Of a DNA stretch of 19,672 nt, positions 7,175 through 14,394 are shown one piece after another; within the stretch, counting starts at the first letter, position 1; each line of letters opens with the position of its first letter. The DNA comes from an uncultured Candidatus Saccharibacteria bacterium (GTDB lineage: Bacteria > Patescibacteria > Saccharimonadia > Saccharimonadales > UBA6022). The notes below the pieces were generated by a model, which was given only the letters and a program-made list of their open reading frames with translations, was not told the origin of the DNA and did no database searches. Location of the stretch: contig CAMPHY010000006.1 of the NCBI GenBank assembly GCA_946886125.1, positions 1-19,672 of the forward strand, in the 5' to 3' direction. The position numbers and the translations under genes were made by a program.

Positions 7175-9325
7175 TTAGTATGGGCGGTGATCTTGCGCTT
7201 GGCGAGCACGTGTATCGTTCGCTTCGGTGTCTGGCACCTGTGGGCTTGGGAAACTCTTAGCTTCCGGACGCGGTGAGCGTCCCCCATTACCACGGTTCTC
7301 GCCTTGTTGTGGACGAGGACCACCATTGTTCTGTCGGTTTTGGCCGCCACCGCCACCGATTTCATTGATCACTGGAATAACAATCGGCGTACGACGCGTC
7401 TGATCATACAGAATGTGAGTAATTTCGTCCTTCAGTTCTTTTTTAATAACATCAAGGTCGATCTTCTTACCGCTAAAGCTGCGAGCAACTTTTTGTTTCA
7501 AGTACTGACGAATTGTCCCCATCAGCTCTTCGCTATCACGTAAGTAAATAAACCCACGAGAAATGATATCTGGACTAGTCATCAAACGACCATTGCCACG
7601 AGCCACCGTAAGTACCACGACAAACATACCTTCAGTAGCCATATGGATACGATCCTTCAGTACTACTTCTGATACAATTTCACCGCTGTCGTCATACATG
7701 ATACCGCCGACTGGAATACGACCCGCTTTTTTAGCACCTTCAGAGGTAATTTCAATCACATCACCACTATCACAGACAAAAATATTATCACGTGGAATAC
7801 CCGCCTCTTTTTCAGCTAATTCGGCATTATGCACAAGCATATGGAATTCACCGTGAATCGGAAGATAATAGGTTGGGTTCAAAGCGTTAATGAGCTTAAC
7901 GTGATCGTCATAATAGCCATGTCCTGAAAGGTGCAATGGGCCAATGCCGGTCAGGTGAGTCTTACCATTTTGGATAACATCACTACCTTCACGCATCAAA
8001 CCGTCAACCGTACGAGTCACATACTTTTCATTACCAGGAATAGCATTTGAGCTAAACACAATAACATCAGAATTTTTAATCTTAATAAATTTGTGTGAAC
8101 CTGTTGCCATGCGGTTAAGGACGGCGTTGAACTCACCCTGTGAACCAGTACAGATAATCGTTACTTTACCATCTGGTAATTTCACGACGTCTTCCATCTT
8201 TACGACCGTGTCTTTCGGTACCTTGATGACACCAGCCCGAAGTGCAACTTCAAGGTTTTGAATCATACTGTATCCAGCAAAGGCAACCTTACGGTCATGC
8301 TTCTTTGCTTCATCCAAAATACCTTGCATACGGTGCAGCTGCGAGGAGAAACAACTCATAATAAGACGGCTGTTCGGGAATTTCTCCATCACCTGCCCCA
8401 TTGATTGCTGAATTTCCGGCTCACCGTGTTCGTGACCACCCTCAGACTCACAGTTAGTCGATTCGTTCATCAACATCATAATACCTTCAGTGGTCGCAAT
8501 CTCAGTCAAACGCGCAAGGTCGAACTGCTTGCCATCAACCGGATTTTCTTCAAAACGCCAGTCACCAGTATCAATTACCACACCAAGTGGTGTACGAATT
8601 ACGATAGCTGTAGCATCTGGAATTGAATGATTCACGCGCACGAATTCAATTGAGAAACTATCACCAACCTGGGCACGTTCATGTGACTCTGGATCCATTT
8701 CAATATATTCAGGCTCATATCCGCTCGTCGCCTCTTCCATTGTCCTCTTCACCATACCAATGGTAAATTTACTTCCGTAGACAGGTACTGGGAATTTATG
8801 CGCGATGTGACGGAAAGCACCGATATGGTCAAGGTGACCGTGCGTAAATGCTACGGCACGAATTTTGTCTTTGTTCTCTTCGAGATAAGTAACATCAGGG
8901 GTGATGTAATTGATGCCGGGGTAATCAGCGCCTGGGAATAAGAATCCACAATCGATAATAATAATGTCGTTTTCATATTCGATCGCCATCATATTCTTGC
9001 CAATACCCATTTCACCGAGACCGCCAATTGGCATAATCTTCAATTTTGGAGCCGTGCTCGTTGAGCGCGGCTGACGCTTCTGATCAGCAATACTGAATTG
9101 TCGACCTTGATAGCCATTGTAAACAGATTTGTTAACTGGCACATTGATCATGTGTTGTGATGCGCGAACATTAACGTTTTCGCTTGTACGGCGCTGTGCG
9201 CGGAACACCTCACCCTTACGAGTGGTGGTGTTGTTTAAGACAGTGTTATGTGACTTCTGCCTTGGTTGTTGTGGCCGCTTTGACTTATCATCATTTTGCG
9301 GCGTTGAGAGTCGTTGTTGACCCAT
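7175..9325 (-). CDS. rnj: Ribonuclease J with extended N- and C-terminal tails
   Basis: A 716-residue RNase J, a metallo-beta-lactamase/beta-CASP nuclease with endo- and 5'-3' exonuclease activity used in mRNA decay and rRNA maturation. The catalytic core begins near residue 94 (KLKIMPIGGLGEMG) and carries the metal site T-H-G-H-L-D-H (161-167), V-I-D-T-G-D, the LSGHGYYDDH segment and the PIHGEFHML beta-CASP/His motif. The family norm is about 550-560 residues. The excess is a basic Gln/Arg/Thr-rich N-terminal tail of about 90 residues and a Gly/Asn/Arg/Gln-rich C-terminal tail of about 55 residues (GGGGGQNRQNNGG context), both probably disordered and RNA-binding. AAGGAG lies 11 nt before the ATG, inside the end of the glycosylase gene, whose stop is 2 nt upstream; the two are surely cotranscribed. 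Confidence 0.95.
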   Translation of the reverse strand: MGQQRLSTPQNDDKSKRPQQPRQKSHNTVLNNTTTRKGEVFRAQRRTSENVNVRASQHMINVPVNKSVYNGYQGRQFSIADQKRQPRSTSTAPKLKIMPIGGLGEMGIGKNMMAIEYENDIIIIDCGFLFPGADYPGINYITPDVTYLEENKDKIRAVAFTHGHLDHIGAFRHIAHKFPVPVYGSKFTIGMVKRTMEEATSGYEPEYIEMDPESHERAQVGDSFSIEFVRVNHSIPDATAIVIRTPLGVVIDTGDWRFEENPVDGKQFDLARLTEIATTEGIMMLMNESTNCESEGGHEHGEPEIQQSMGQVMEKFPNSRLIMSCFSSQLHRMQGILDEAKKHDRKVAFAGYSMIQNLEVALRAGVIKVPKDTVVKMEDVVKLPDGKVTIICTGSQGEFNAVLNRMATGSHKFIKIKNSDVIVFSSNAIPGNEKYVTRTVDGLMREGSDVIQNGKTHLTGIGPLHLSGHGYYDDHVKLINALNPTYYLPIHGEFHMLVHNAELAEKEAGIPRDNIFVCDSGDVIEITSEGAKKAGRIPVGGIMYDDSGEIVSEVVLKDRIHMATEGMFVVVLTVARGNGRLMTSPDIISRGFIYLRDSEELMGTIRQYLKQKVARSFSGKKIDLDVIKKELKDEITHILYDQTRRTPIVIPVINEIGGGGGQNRQNNGGPRPQQGENRGNGGRSPRPEAKSFPSPQVPDTEANDTRARQAQDHRPY

Positions 9326-9327
9326 AG

Positions 9328-9924
9328 TTAGTTTGTCTCCTTTTCTTTTTCAAGAATTTCAATTATTTTTGGTAACTTCATAAAATCATCTAGCAAGCTG
9401 CTACGTAAACTGCCATTATAAAGGGCTGCAGCTGGATGATACAGCGGTACGACGACCACTGCTTTATCACCAAACGTTACACGTTCGGCTTGTCCGTGGA
9501 TCTCTGATATCCGAGCATTGGGAAGAAAATATTCCATGCTGTGCCGGCCTAAAGTCACAATTACTTTTGGTTGTATGACTTCCAGCTGACGCACCAAGTA
9601 CGGCCAAAAGGCTTGTTTTTCATCGGGTTCCGGATCACGGTTATTCGGTGGTCGATACTTCACAATATTGGTAATGTACACATCTTGGCGAGTGAGGTTA
9701 ACGCTAGCAAGCATTTCATTTAAAAACTTGCCACTTGCGCCGACAAACGGCTTGCCTTGCTCATCCTCGTTTTTACCTGGCGCTTCACCAATTAAAACGA
9801 TATCAGCATCGACATCACCGTCCCCCATTACCAGGTTTGTGGCCGTCTTGGCCAAATCTGGACAGATATTTTCAATGAGTATATCTGCCGCAATTTGCTC
9901 AAGAAGTGTCTGCTTATGGTTCAC
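9328..9924 (-). CDS. Uracil-DNA glycosylase, family 4-like, lacking the usual Fe-S cysteines
   Basis: A 198-residue uracil-DNA glycosylase superfamily protein that would excise uracil from DNA for base excision repair. Motif 1 is GEAPGKNEDEQGKPFVG (46-62), followed by VYITNIVKYRPPNNR (82-96), LGRHSMEYF, and motif 2 LYHPAAALYN (161-170). Family 4 enzymes carry four cysteines that bind a 4Fe-4S cluster; only one Cys exists here (C21). KCRPP reads KYRPP and the Cys before the P-x-L segment is Phe106. The GTG start at 9924 has AGGGG a few nt upstream. The stop is 2 nt before rnj. Confidence 0.9.
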   Translation of the reverse strand: MNHKQTLLEQIAADILIENICPDLAKTATNLVMGDGDVDADIVLIGEAPGKNEDEQGKPFVGASGKFLNEMLASVNLTRQDVYITNIVKYRPPNNRDPEPDEKQAFWPYLVRQLEVIQPKVIVTLGRHSMEYFLPNARISEIHGQAERVTFGDKAVVVVPLYHPAAALYNGSLRSSLLDDFMKLPKIIEILEKEKETN

Positions 9925-9959
9925 GCTACCCCTAGTAAAAGACTTGTTTCAGTGCTTTT

Positions 9960-9988
9960 ATAATAGCACGCCGTCGCCTGCAGTGCAA
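9960..9988 (-). promoter_or_regulatory. Promoter of the udg-rnj unit
   Basis: Minus strand TTGCAC (9988-9983), 17-nt spacer, TATTAT (9965-9960), with TGC directly before the -10 (extended -10). It gives a 5' leader of about 30 nt before the GTG start. No terminator separates it from the upstream two-TM gene, so read-through from pnp is also possible. Confidence 0.6.
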
Positions 9989-10012
9989 GCATAAGCAATA
10001 TCACGTACAAAT

Positions 10013-10333
10013 TCACCTGAGGTGAATGCCAGCACGATACGCTATTATTCGACGCAGGCTGCGACTGACGATAAGTAACACAATAGAAAATGCAGCCGCT
10101 CTCAATCCAAGCTCGATCTGGTACACAGCCTCTTCGCCTATGACGTCTACGATTGCCCTATGAGAAACAAGAAATAAACCATACGCAAGCGTGCCAAAAG
10201 CAATAGACAAATCAATGCCATAGTCGAGCTTAGCCTCTTTTGCTTCTCGCTTAAGGCGTCGTTTGGCAAGAGCTTGAATTTTTGCATCAAGCTCTTGCTC
10301 ATTTTTCGGGTGCGCCACTTCCTTCTTGGCCAT
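10013..10333 (-). CDS. Small two-TM membrane protein of unknown function
   Basis: A 106-residue protein I do not recognise. A charged Lys/Arg/Glu-rich N-terminal helix (about 10-36, coiled-coil like) precedes two hydrophobic segments (about 40-58 and 75-93) and an Arg-rich C-terminal tail. Basic flanks on both sides suggest a cytoplasmic N- and C-terminus with a short external loop. It starts 6 nt after the stop of the 38-residue ORF and so appears to be third in a pnp transcription unit. The stop is TGA. Confidence 0.75.
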   Translation of the reverse strand: MAKKEVAHPKNEQELDAKIQALAKRRLKREAKEAKLDYGIDLSIAFGTLAYGLFLVSHRAIVDVIGEEAVYQIELGLRAAAFSIVLLIVSRSLRRIIAYRAGIHLR

Positions 10334-10339
10334 AGGTTG

Positions 10340-10456
10340 TTATTTTATACTGTTTCGTTTGGCCGCGCGGTGTTTTTTAATTTGCGCCCATACTCGCGGG
10401 GCTGCCCATCGGACAATATGTATAAAAATAGTCGATCGAAGTAATTTCTTAAACAT
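10340..10456 (-). CDS. Small basic 38-residue protein overlapping the pnp stop
   Basis: On the minus strand an ATG at 10456 opens a 38-codon frame (MFKKLLRSTIFIHIVRWAAP to the end NSIK) closed by TAA at 10340. The ATG overlaps the last codons of pnp (the TAA of pnp is at 10451-10449). A textbook AAGGAGG lies 9 nt upstream, within the pnp coding sequence. The product is strongly basic (13 Lys/Arg) with an amphipathic or weakly hydrophobic N-terminal half; it could be a membrane-surface or RNA-binding peptide. The next gene starts 6 nt after its stop. The frame is tightly packed between its neighbours and explains an otherwise gene-free 115-nt gap. I do not recognise a family. Confidence 0.65.
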   Translation of the reverse strand: MFKKLLRSTIFIHIVRWAAPRVWAQIKKHRAAKRNSIK

Positions 10457-12572
10457 TTCCCTCTACCTCCTTAAGGCTTAAGCTAAGGCGTCCGCGCTCA
10501 TCAATACCTACGAGCTTAATTTGCACCACTTGGCCTTCATGTAAGACATCTTCGACACTTTCGACGCGTTCATTCGTAAGCTGCGAAATGTGCACCATGC
10601 CATCAATACCTGGCATGATATTTACGAACGCGCCAAAGTCTTTAATACTTACGACAGTTCCTTCGTACACACGACCGACTTCTGGCTCTTCAGTCAGACT
10701 TTTAATCCAATTGAGGGCCTTTTCAATATTGGCACTGTCAATTGCCGCTACAGTAATCAAACCGTCTTCTTTAATATCGATCTGAGCACCGGTTTCAGCC
10801 GTGATTTTGTTAATCACTTCACCACCTTTACCGATCACTGCACCAATCTTATCAGGATTAATTTTTATCTTTTCGATACGTGGTGCGTATGGACTCAAGC
10901 TATGGCGTGGACCAGCAAGTGTTGAAAGCATATGCTCTAAAATATGTTCGCGGCCAGGCTTTGACTTCTGGAGCGCCTGACGTAGTACATCGACAGGAAG
11001 ACCATGTACTTTCATATCCATCTGAATAGCCGTAATTCCCTGCTCGGTACCAGTCACCTTAAAGTCCATATCACCAGCAAAATCTTCGGCATCAGCGATA
11101 TCACTCATGACATACGGCGTGTCGCCATCCATCATTAGACCCATGGCAATACCCGATACTGGGCGCTTCAATGGCACGCCAGCATCCATAAGTGCTAGTA
11201 CAGAGCTACAAGTTGCAGCCATTGAGGTTGAACCGTTCTGGCTCATGATTTCTGTGACACTACGAATAGCATACGGGAATTCCTCTTCTGAAGGCAAAAC
11301 CGGTAGAACCGCTCGCTCTGCTAAGTAGCCGTGGCCGATTTCTCGTCGTCCCGGACTACCGAGACGGCGTACTTCTCCTACAGTGTAGCCAGGGGCGTTA
11401 TAGTGGTGCATATAGCGACGCTCACCGTCACTAATCTCCATTGTATCTACCATTTGAGCAAAGCTAAGTGGTGCAAGCGTCACGATGTTCAAACCTTGTG
11501 TCACACCGCGCGTAAAGAGCGCTGAACCGTGTGTGCGCGGTAGAAGACCCACTTCACTACTAAGTATGCGGATCTCATCAAGCGCACGACCGTCCGGACG
11601 CAAATTATCTTCGACAATTCCTCGACGCACATCTTTGTGTAGTGCCGTTGTAAAGGCTTCATCATACTCAGCATGGTACACTGCATACTCATCAGTAAGC
11701 TTTTCTTCCATAGCTGCGTGAAACTGGTCACGCAGAACAGCCACGAGCTCATTGCGCTCGGGATATGGTTTACGTAAATCTTCGCCGAGCTTATCGGTCA
11801 TCCACTGATCCACCTCAGCTTGGATTTCTTCATTTGGCAAAATTAATTCATAGTTGAGTGCTTTAACGCCAACTTTCGCGACCAGTTCGTTCTGTGCTTC
11901 AATTGCTGGCTGGTATGCCTCGTATGCCCACGCCAGAGCATCGGCAATCACGTCTTCAGATACCTCATTCGCGCCCGCTTCTACCATCGTGATACCACTG
12001 GCAATACCAGCAACCACGAGATCAAGATCACTCTTCTCACGCTCCTGGGTACTTGCAAACGCCTTAAACTCACCGTCCACTCGTGCAATTCGTAATCCAG
12101 CTACTGGACCATCGAATGGTGCACCAGTCAGTGAAAGCGCCGCTGAAGCAGCGATCATTGCCACCATATCGGGGCGGAAGCCTGGGTCCATCGAAAGAAC
12201 ACTTGCAACCGTCTGCACTTCTTGTCGATACCCTTTTGGAAAGAGCGGGCGAATCGGGCGGTCTATCAGGCGCCCAATTAAAATTGCCTCGTCACTTGGA
12301 CGACCTTCACGTTTAATAAAACGACTGCCAGAAATCTTACCAGCTGCATACATTTTTTCTTCATAATCAATTGAAAGCGGAAAATAATCCATCCCACTAA
12401 TAGGCTTCTTGCCTACCATTGCGGTTCCAAGTACTACCGTCTCACCATAGGTCACCAACACTGATGCGCTCGTGCGAAAACCAACACGATTGACTTCAAG
12501 TGTTAGGGGCTTACCAGCAAGTTCAGTGGTAACAGAAATAATATCCTTACCATTAGGGTTAATTGTAGACAT
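10449..12572 (-). CDS. pnp: Polyribonucleotide nucleotidyltransferase (PNPase)
   Basis: A 707-residue PNPase, the phosphorolytic 3'-5' exoribonuclease of RNA decay, acting as a trimer. Domains in order: first RNase PH core (about 10-145, with GKISGSRFIKREGRPS at 78-93), all-helical domain (about 150-235), second RNase PH core (about 320-550, with FPYAIRSVTEI, NGSTSMA and the catalytic-type DFKVTGTEQGITAIQMDMK), KH domain with GKGG (about 566-625), and S1 domain (about 632-702). Length is typical. AAAGGAGG precedes the ATG by 8 nt. The 5' leader is about 120 nt and can fold back on itself (see the leader entry). Downstream genes appear coupled. Confidence 0.97.
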   Translation of the reverse strand: MSTINPNGKDIISVTTELAGKPLTLEVNRVGFRTSASVLVTYGETVVLGTAMVGKKPISGMDYFPLSIDYEEKMYAAGKISGSRFIKREGRPSDEAILIGRLIDRPIRPLFPKGYRQEVQTVASVLSMDPGFRPDMVAMIAASAALSLTGAPFDGPVAGLRIARVDGEFKAFASTQEREKSDLDLVVAGIASGITMVEAGANEVSEDVIADALAWAYEAYQPAIEAQNELVAKVGVKALNYELILPNEEIQAEVDQWMTDKLGEDLRKPYPERNELVAVLRDQFHAAMEEKLTDEYAVYHAEYDEAFTTALHKDVRRGIVEDNLRPDGRALDEIRILSSEVGLLPRTHGSALFTRGVTQGLNIVTLAPLSFAQMVDTMEISDGERRYMHHYNAPGYTVGEVRRLGSPGRREIGHGYLAERAVLPVLPSEEEFPYAIRSVTEIMSQNGSTSMAATCSSVLALMDAGVPLKRPVSGIAMGLMMDGDTPYVMSDIADAEDFAGDMDFKVTGTEQGITAIQMDMKVHGLPVDVLRQALQKSKPGREHILEHMLSTLAGPRHSLSPYAPRIEKIKINPDKIGAVIGKGGEVINKITAETGAQIDIKEDGLITVAAIDSANIEKALNWIKSLTEEPEVGRVYEGTVVSIKDFGAFVNIMPGIDGMVHISQLTNERVESVEDVLHEGQVVQIKLVGIDERGRLSLSLKEVEGNV

Positions 12573-12586
12573 ATTGCGTCCTCCTT

Positions 12587-12697
12587 TATACCACTCGCCT
12601 ACTATTGTTTACCAAGCGATAAGTAACGGGTACAGAAATTTGTAATTATGACAAATAACTCTATCCACCACTTACGTCGCTCGTGGCGAGTGATATA
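12587..12697 (-). promoter_or_regulatory. Structured 5' leader of pnp with long-range closing stem
   Basis: Bases 12697-12685 and 12599-12587 (minus strand order) can pair over 13 bp with a single G-U wobble; the core is CACTCGCC with GGCGAGTG. The downstream arm ends immediately before the AAAGGAGG ribosome-binding site of pnp, and the upstream arm lies at the predicted transcript 5' end. This closes a loop of about 85 nt and could control translation or protect the 5' end. Post-transcriptional autoregulation of pnp is known in E. coli, though with a different structure. Confidence 0.45.
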
Positions 12698-12700
12698 TCT

Positions 12701-12706
12701 ATTATA
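12701..12706 (-). promoter_or_regulatory. Putative -10 box of the pnp promoter
   Basis: TATAAT on the minus strand, about 128 nt before the pnp ATG. No convincing -35 hexamer is found at 16-18 nt upstream, where the T-run after the preceding hairpin lies, so this call is tentative. Confidence 0.4.
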
Positions 12707-12731
12707 GCGCACTTTAACACAAGAAAACTGC

Positions 12732-12773
12732 GGAGTAGTCGCGCGGCCATAAATAGCTGCGCGCGACTACTCC
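12732..12773 (-). terminator. Strong hairpin, probable terminator of the three-TM gene
   Basis: A 13-bp perfect GC-rich stem (12732-12744 with 12761-12773) with a 16-nt loop lies 13 nt after the stop of the gene at 12787. On the minus strand it is followed by GCAGTTTTCTT, a modest T-run. It insulates pnp from upstream transcription. Confidence 0.6.
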
Positions 12774-12786
12774 TGTTGAAGATCTA

Positions 12787-13065
12787 CTATCCTCCTTCGG
12801 CCACATCCCTCATTGCTTCTGATGCACTTGAGAGGAAGTCTCCAATTGCGACCAAAACAATGCCAAGCAAGTTAAGAACTGCGGCAAGTGCCAGCCCAAC
12901 CTGACCGAGCCCAATTGTAGCTGCTAAAAATATCAGCAGCCCAATTATCGCAAAGATCACTCCGGTTATAACCCGCCCCTTGCTGCGCTTGGCAGGAAAG
13001 AGGAGTAGGAGCAATAGGCCTCCAGCAAATAGTACGACACCGATGACAATCGGTTCATCTCCCAT
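12787..13065 (-). CDS. Small three-TM membrane protein of unknown function
   Basis: A 92-residue, Gly/Leu/Ile-rich protein with three predicted membrane segments (about 5-23, 32-50, 56-76), a basic AKRSKGR loop between the first two and an acidic C-terminal tail (SSASEAMRDVAEGG). GGTGGAG sits 4 nt before the ATG. It stands alone: divergent from the NUDIX gene and ended by a strong hairpin. No family is recognised and no catalytic motif is seen. Confidence 0.75.
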   Translation of the reverse strand: MGDEPIVIGVVLFAGGLLLLLLFPAKRSKGRVITGVIFAIIGLLIFLAATIGLGQVGLALAAVLNLLGIVLVAIGDFLSSASEAMRDVAEGG

Positions 13066-13138
13066 CAGACTCCACCTTTCGTATAGACAATCTGATCTAG
13101 ACTATTTAAACAATAGTATCGATATTTTGCAATAGTAT

Positions 13139-13158
13139 TTGTATCAAATTTGATTCAA
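13139..13158. promoter_or_regulatory. Palindromic operator-like site upstream of the NUDIX gene
   Basis: A 20-bp palindrome with one mismatched pair, whose perfect core is ATCAAATTTGAT (13143-13154). It lies 10 bp before the predicted -10 and would overlap the -35 region, the usual place for a repressor or activator site. Confidence 0.4.
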
Positions 13159-13164
13159 TCAGTA

Positions 13165-13200
13165 TGCTATACTTATTTCACTACGATCCTACCTAGGATC
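13165..13200 (+). promoter_or_regulatory. NUDIX gene promoter with downstream inverted repeat
   Basis: An extended -10 (TGC then TATACT, 13168-13173) is followed by GATCCTA-CC-TAGGATC at 13185-13200, a perfect 7-bp-arm inverted repeat located around +5 to +20 of the predicted transcript. A weak TTGTAT at 13139 could serve as -35 for an overlapping TATGCT box. Confidence 0.45.
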
Positions 13201-13289
13201 CTCTATGTGCGGATGTTTAAGTTGTGTCCAATCAGCAGGCCTGCTCGAACCGCTCAACGCTTCATACTTATTTTAACGGAGGTAATCTC

Positions 13290-13757
13290 ATGCAACCCTA
13301 TCGTCGCATTAATGTTCGAGGCATTATATACAAAAACGGTACATTATTAGCGCAACAACTAAAACCTGGTTCAGATGAAGCGGTTCGTGACTATTGGTGC
13401 ACCCCAGGGGGTGGCCTTGAGTTTGGCGAATCGCTACATGAAGGCTTGCACCGTGAAATGATTGAAGAAACAGGAGTGACTCCAAAAATAGGTGCGTTGC
13501 TATTCGTTCAGCAATTTCATGATGGCACCAAAGAACAGCTTGAATTCTTTTTTCATATCGAAAATCCTGACGATTACGATAATATCGATTTAAGTGCGAC
13601 TTCTCATGGTGAAGCTGAGATTAGCAAGGTAGCATTCATACATCCAGGACGACACACTGTACTCCCCGCTTTTTTGACGAACATCGATATACAGGCACAC
13701 ATCGACACCCCTCAACCTGTACGTATCGACAATGAATTACCTCCACTTAACCGATAA
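13290..13757 (+). CDS. NUDIX hydrolase
   Basis: A 155-residue NUDIX protein that would hydrolyse a nucleoside diphosphate linked to another moiety; substrate cannot be told from sequence. The NUDIX box is complete at 41-63: G-x5-E47-x7-R55-E56-x2-E59-E60-x-G62-V. The start at 13290 is set by GGAGGT seven nt upstream; an in-frame GTG at 13224 has no such site. The mRNA leader would be about 110 nt and contains several palindromes (13185-13200, 13234-13245). The 3' end overlaps that of the convergent ASCH gene by 11 bases. Confidence 0.92.
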   Translation: MQPYRRINVRGIIYKNGTLLAQQLKPGSDEAVRDYWCTPGGGLEFGESLHEGLHREMIEETGVTPKIGALLFVQQFHDGTKEQLEFFFHIENPDDYDNIDLSATSHGEAEISKVAFIHPGRHTVLPAFLTNIDIQAHIDTPQPVRIDNELPPLNR

Positions 13758-14088
13758 GCCGTAGCTCAATACCAATAACTCCGTATTTTTGCTGTAATGC
13801 GTCACTGTAAAACTGTGCGATTTGCGTCTCTAATTCCATCGCTGTGCTACCTCCAAATTTGTTTGGATCATTACAAGTAAACAGGTCATGAAAATTCGCG
13901 TATCGCAATAAACCAACCACTTGCGTAGTCAGTATCCTTGTTTCGTCTTCCAAGAGAGAGAAGATAATAGTATCACCCAGTTCAATAGCTTGTCGCTTCT
14001 CATCGTAGAGCCGTGATTCTATTGTTTTACTTCCGTGAGCAATCAACGTAAACGGCAATTGAGTTAACTTCATACTGTGAACCGTCAT
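13747..14088 (-). CDS. ASCH-domain (PUA-like) protein
   Basis: A 113-residue protein covering one ASCH domain, a beta-barrel fold related to PUA that is thought to bind RNA; some members act on modified nucleosides. Visible features are HSMKLTQLPFTLIAHGSKTIESRL (5-27), DEKR (29-32), the GDTIIF strand (39-44), and the late YGVIGIELR strand. GGAGG lies 8 nt before the ATG. It begins 30 nt after rpsO and beyond the rpsO terminator, so expression may depend on read-through. Convergent overlap with the NUDIX gene makes co-expression of both at high level awkward. Confidence 0.85.
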   Translation of the reverse strand: MTVHSMKLTQLPFTLIAHGSKTIESRLYDEKRQAIELGDTIIFSLLEDETRILTTQVVGLLRYANFHDLFTCNDPNKFGGSTAMELETQIAQFYSDALQQKYGVIGIELRLIG

Positions 14089-14109
14089 AGTAACATCCTC
14101 CTAACAAAA

Positions 14110-14131
14110 ACTCCGCAATTATTTGCGGAGT
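14110..14131 (-). terminator. rpsO terminator that includes the rpsO stop codon
   Basis: A 9-bp perfect stem (14110-14118 with 14123-14131) and a 4-nt loop, followed on the minus strand by TTTTTGTT. The upstream arm is formed by the last codons of rpsO and the stop codon starts in the loop. The ASCH ribosome-binding site lies directly downstream. Confidence 0.75.
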
Positions 14132-14385
14132 CCGAGTTTGGCGACGGTTGCCTTGTAAGCCTCAAAATCTTTTGATTCAAGGTATTTCAGCAATCGCTTA
14201 CGACGACCGACCATTTGAATCAAACCGCGACGAGCCATGTGGTCGTGCTTGTTGGTTTGCAAATGAAGGGTGATCTCTTTGATACGAGTCGTCAAAACTG
14301 ACGCCTGAGCTTGTGGGCTCCCGACATCGGTTTTGTGAGTCTGTGTCAAAGCAAACGCCTTGGCTTTATTTTCTGCTGTAATCAT
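14119..14385 (-). CDS. rpsO: 30S ribosomal protein S15
   Basis: An 88-residue S15, essentially the standard length, binding 16S rRNA in the small-subunit platform. Diagnostic segments: DVGSPQAQASVLTTRI, LTLHL-like ITLHLQTNKHDHMARRGL, and MVGRRKRLLKYL. The ATG at 14385 is preceded by no Shine-Dalgarno; the -10 box TACAAT ends only 9 nt upstream, predicting an essentially leaderless mRNA. A TTG one codon earlier is possible but unneeded. In many bacteria rpsO adjoins truB and pnp, as it roughly does here. Confidence 0.96.
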   Translation of the reverse strand: MITAENKAKAFALTQTHKTDVGSPQAQASVLTTRIKEITLHLQTNKHDHMARRGLIQMVGRRKRLLKYLESKDFEAYKATVAKLGLRK

Positions 14386-14394
14386 CAAGAATGT

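Noticed and set aside
47..10015. Possible recoding of TGA (as in SR1 and Gracilibacteria)
   Set aside because: TGA serves as the terminal codon at 47-49 and 10013-10015 and does not occur within conserved genes such as ftsK, rnj or pnp.
11854..12366. A 170-codon plus-strand frame opposite pnp
   Set aside because: It lies entirely inside a fully conserved PNPase gene, is Ser/Arg-rich without motifs, and has no ribosome site.
13224..13289. Longer GTG start for the NUDIX protein
   Set aside because: The added 22 residues have no family similarity and the ATG at 13290 has a strong GGAGGT at ideal spacing.
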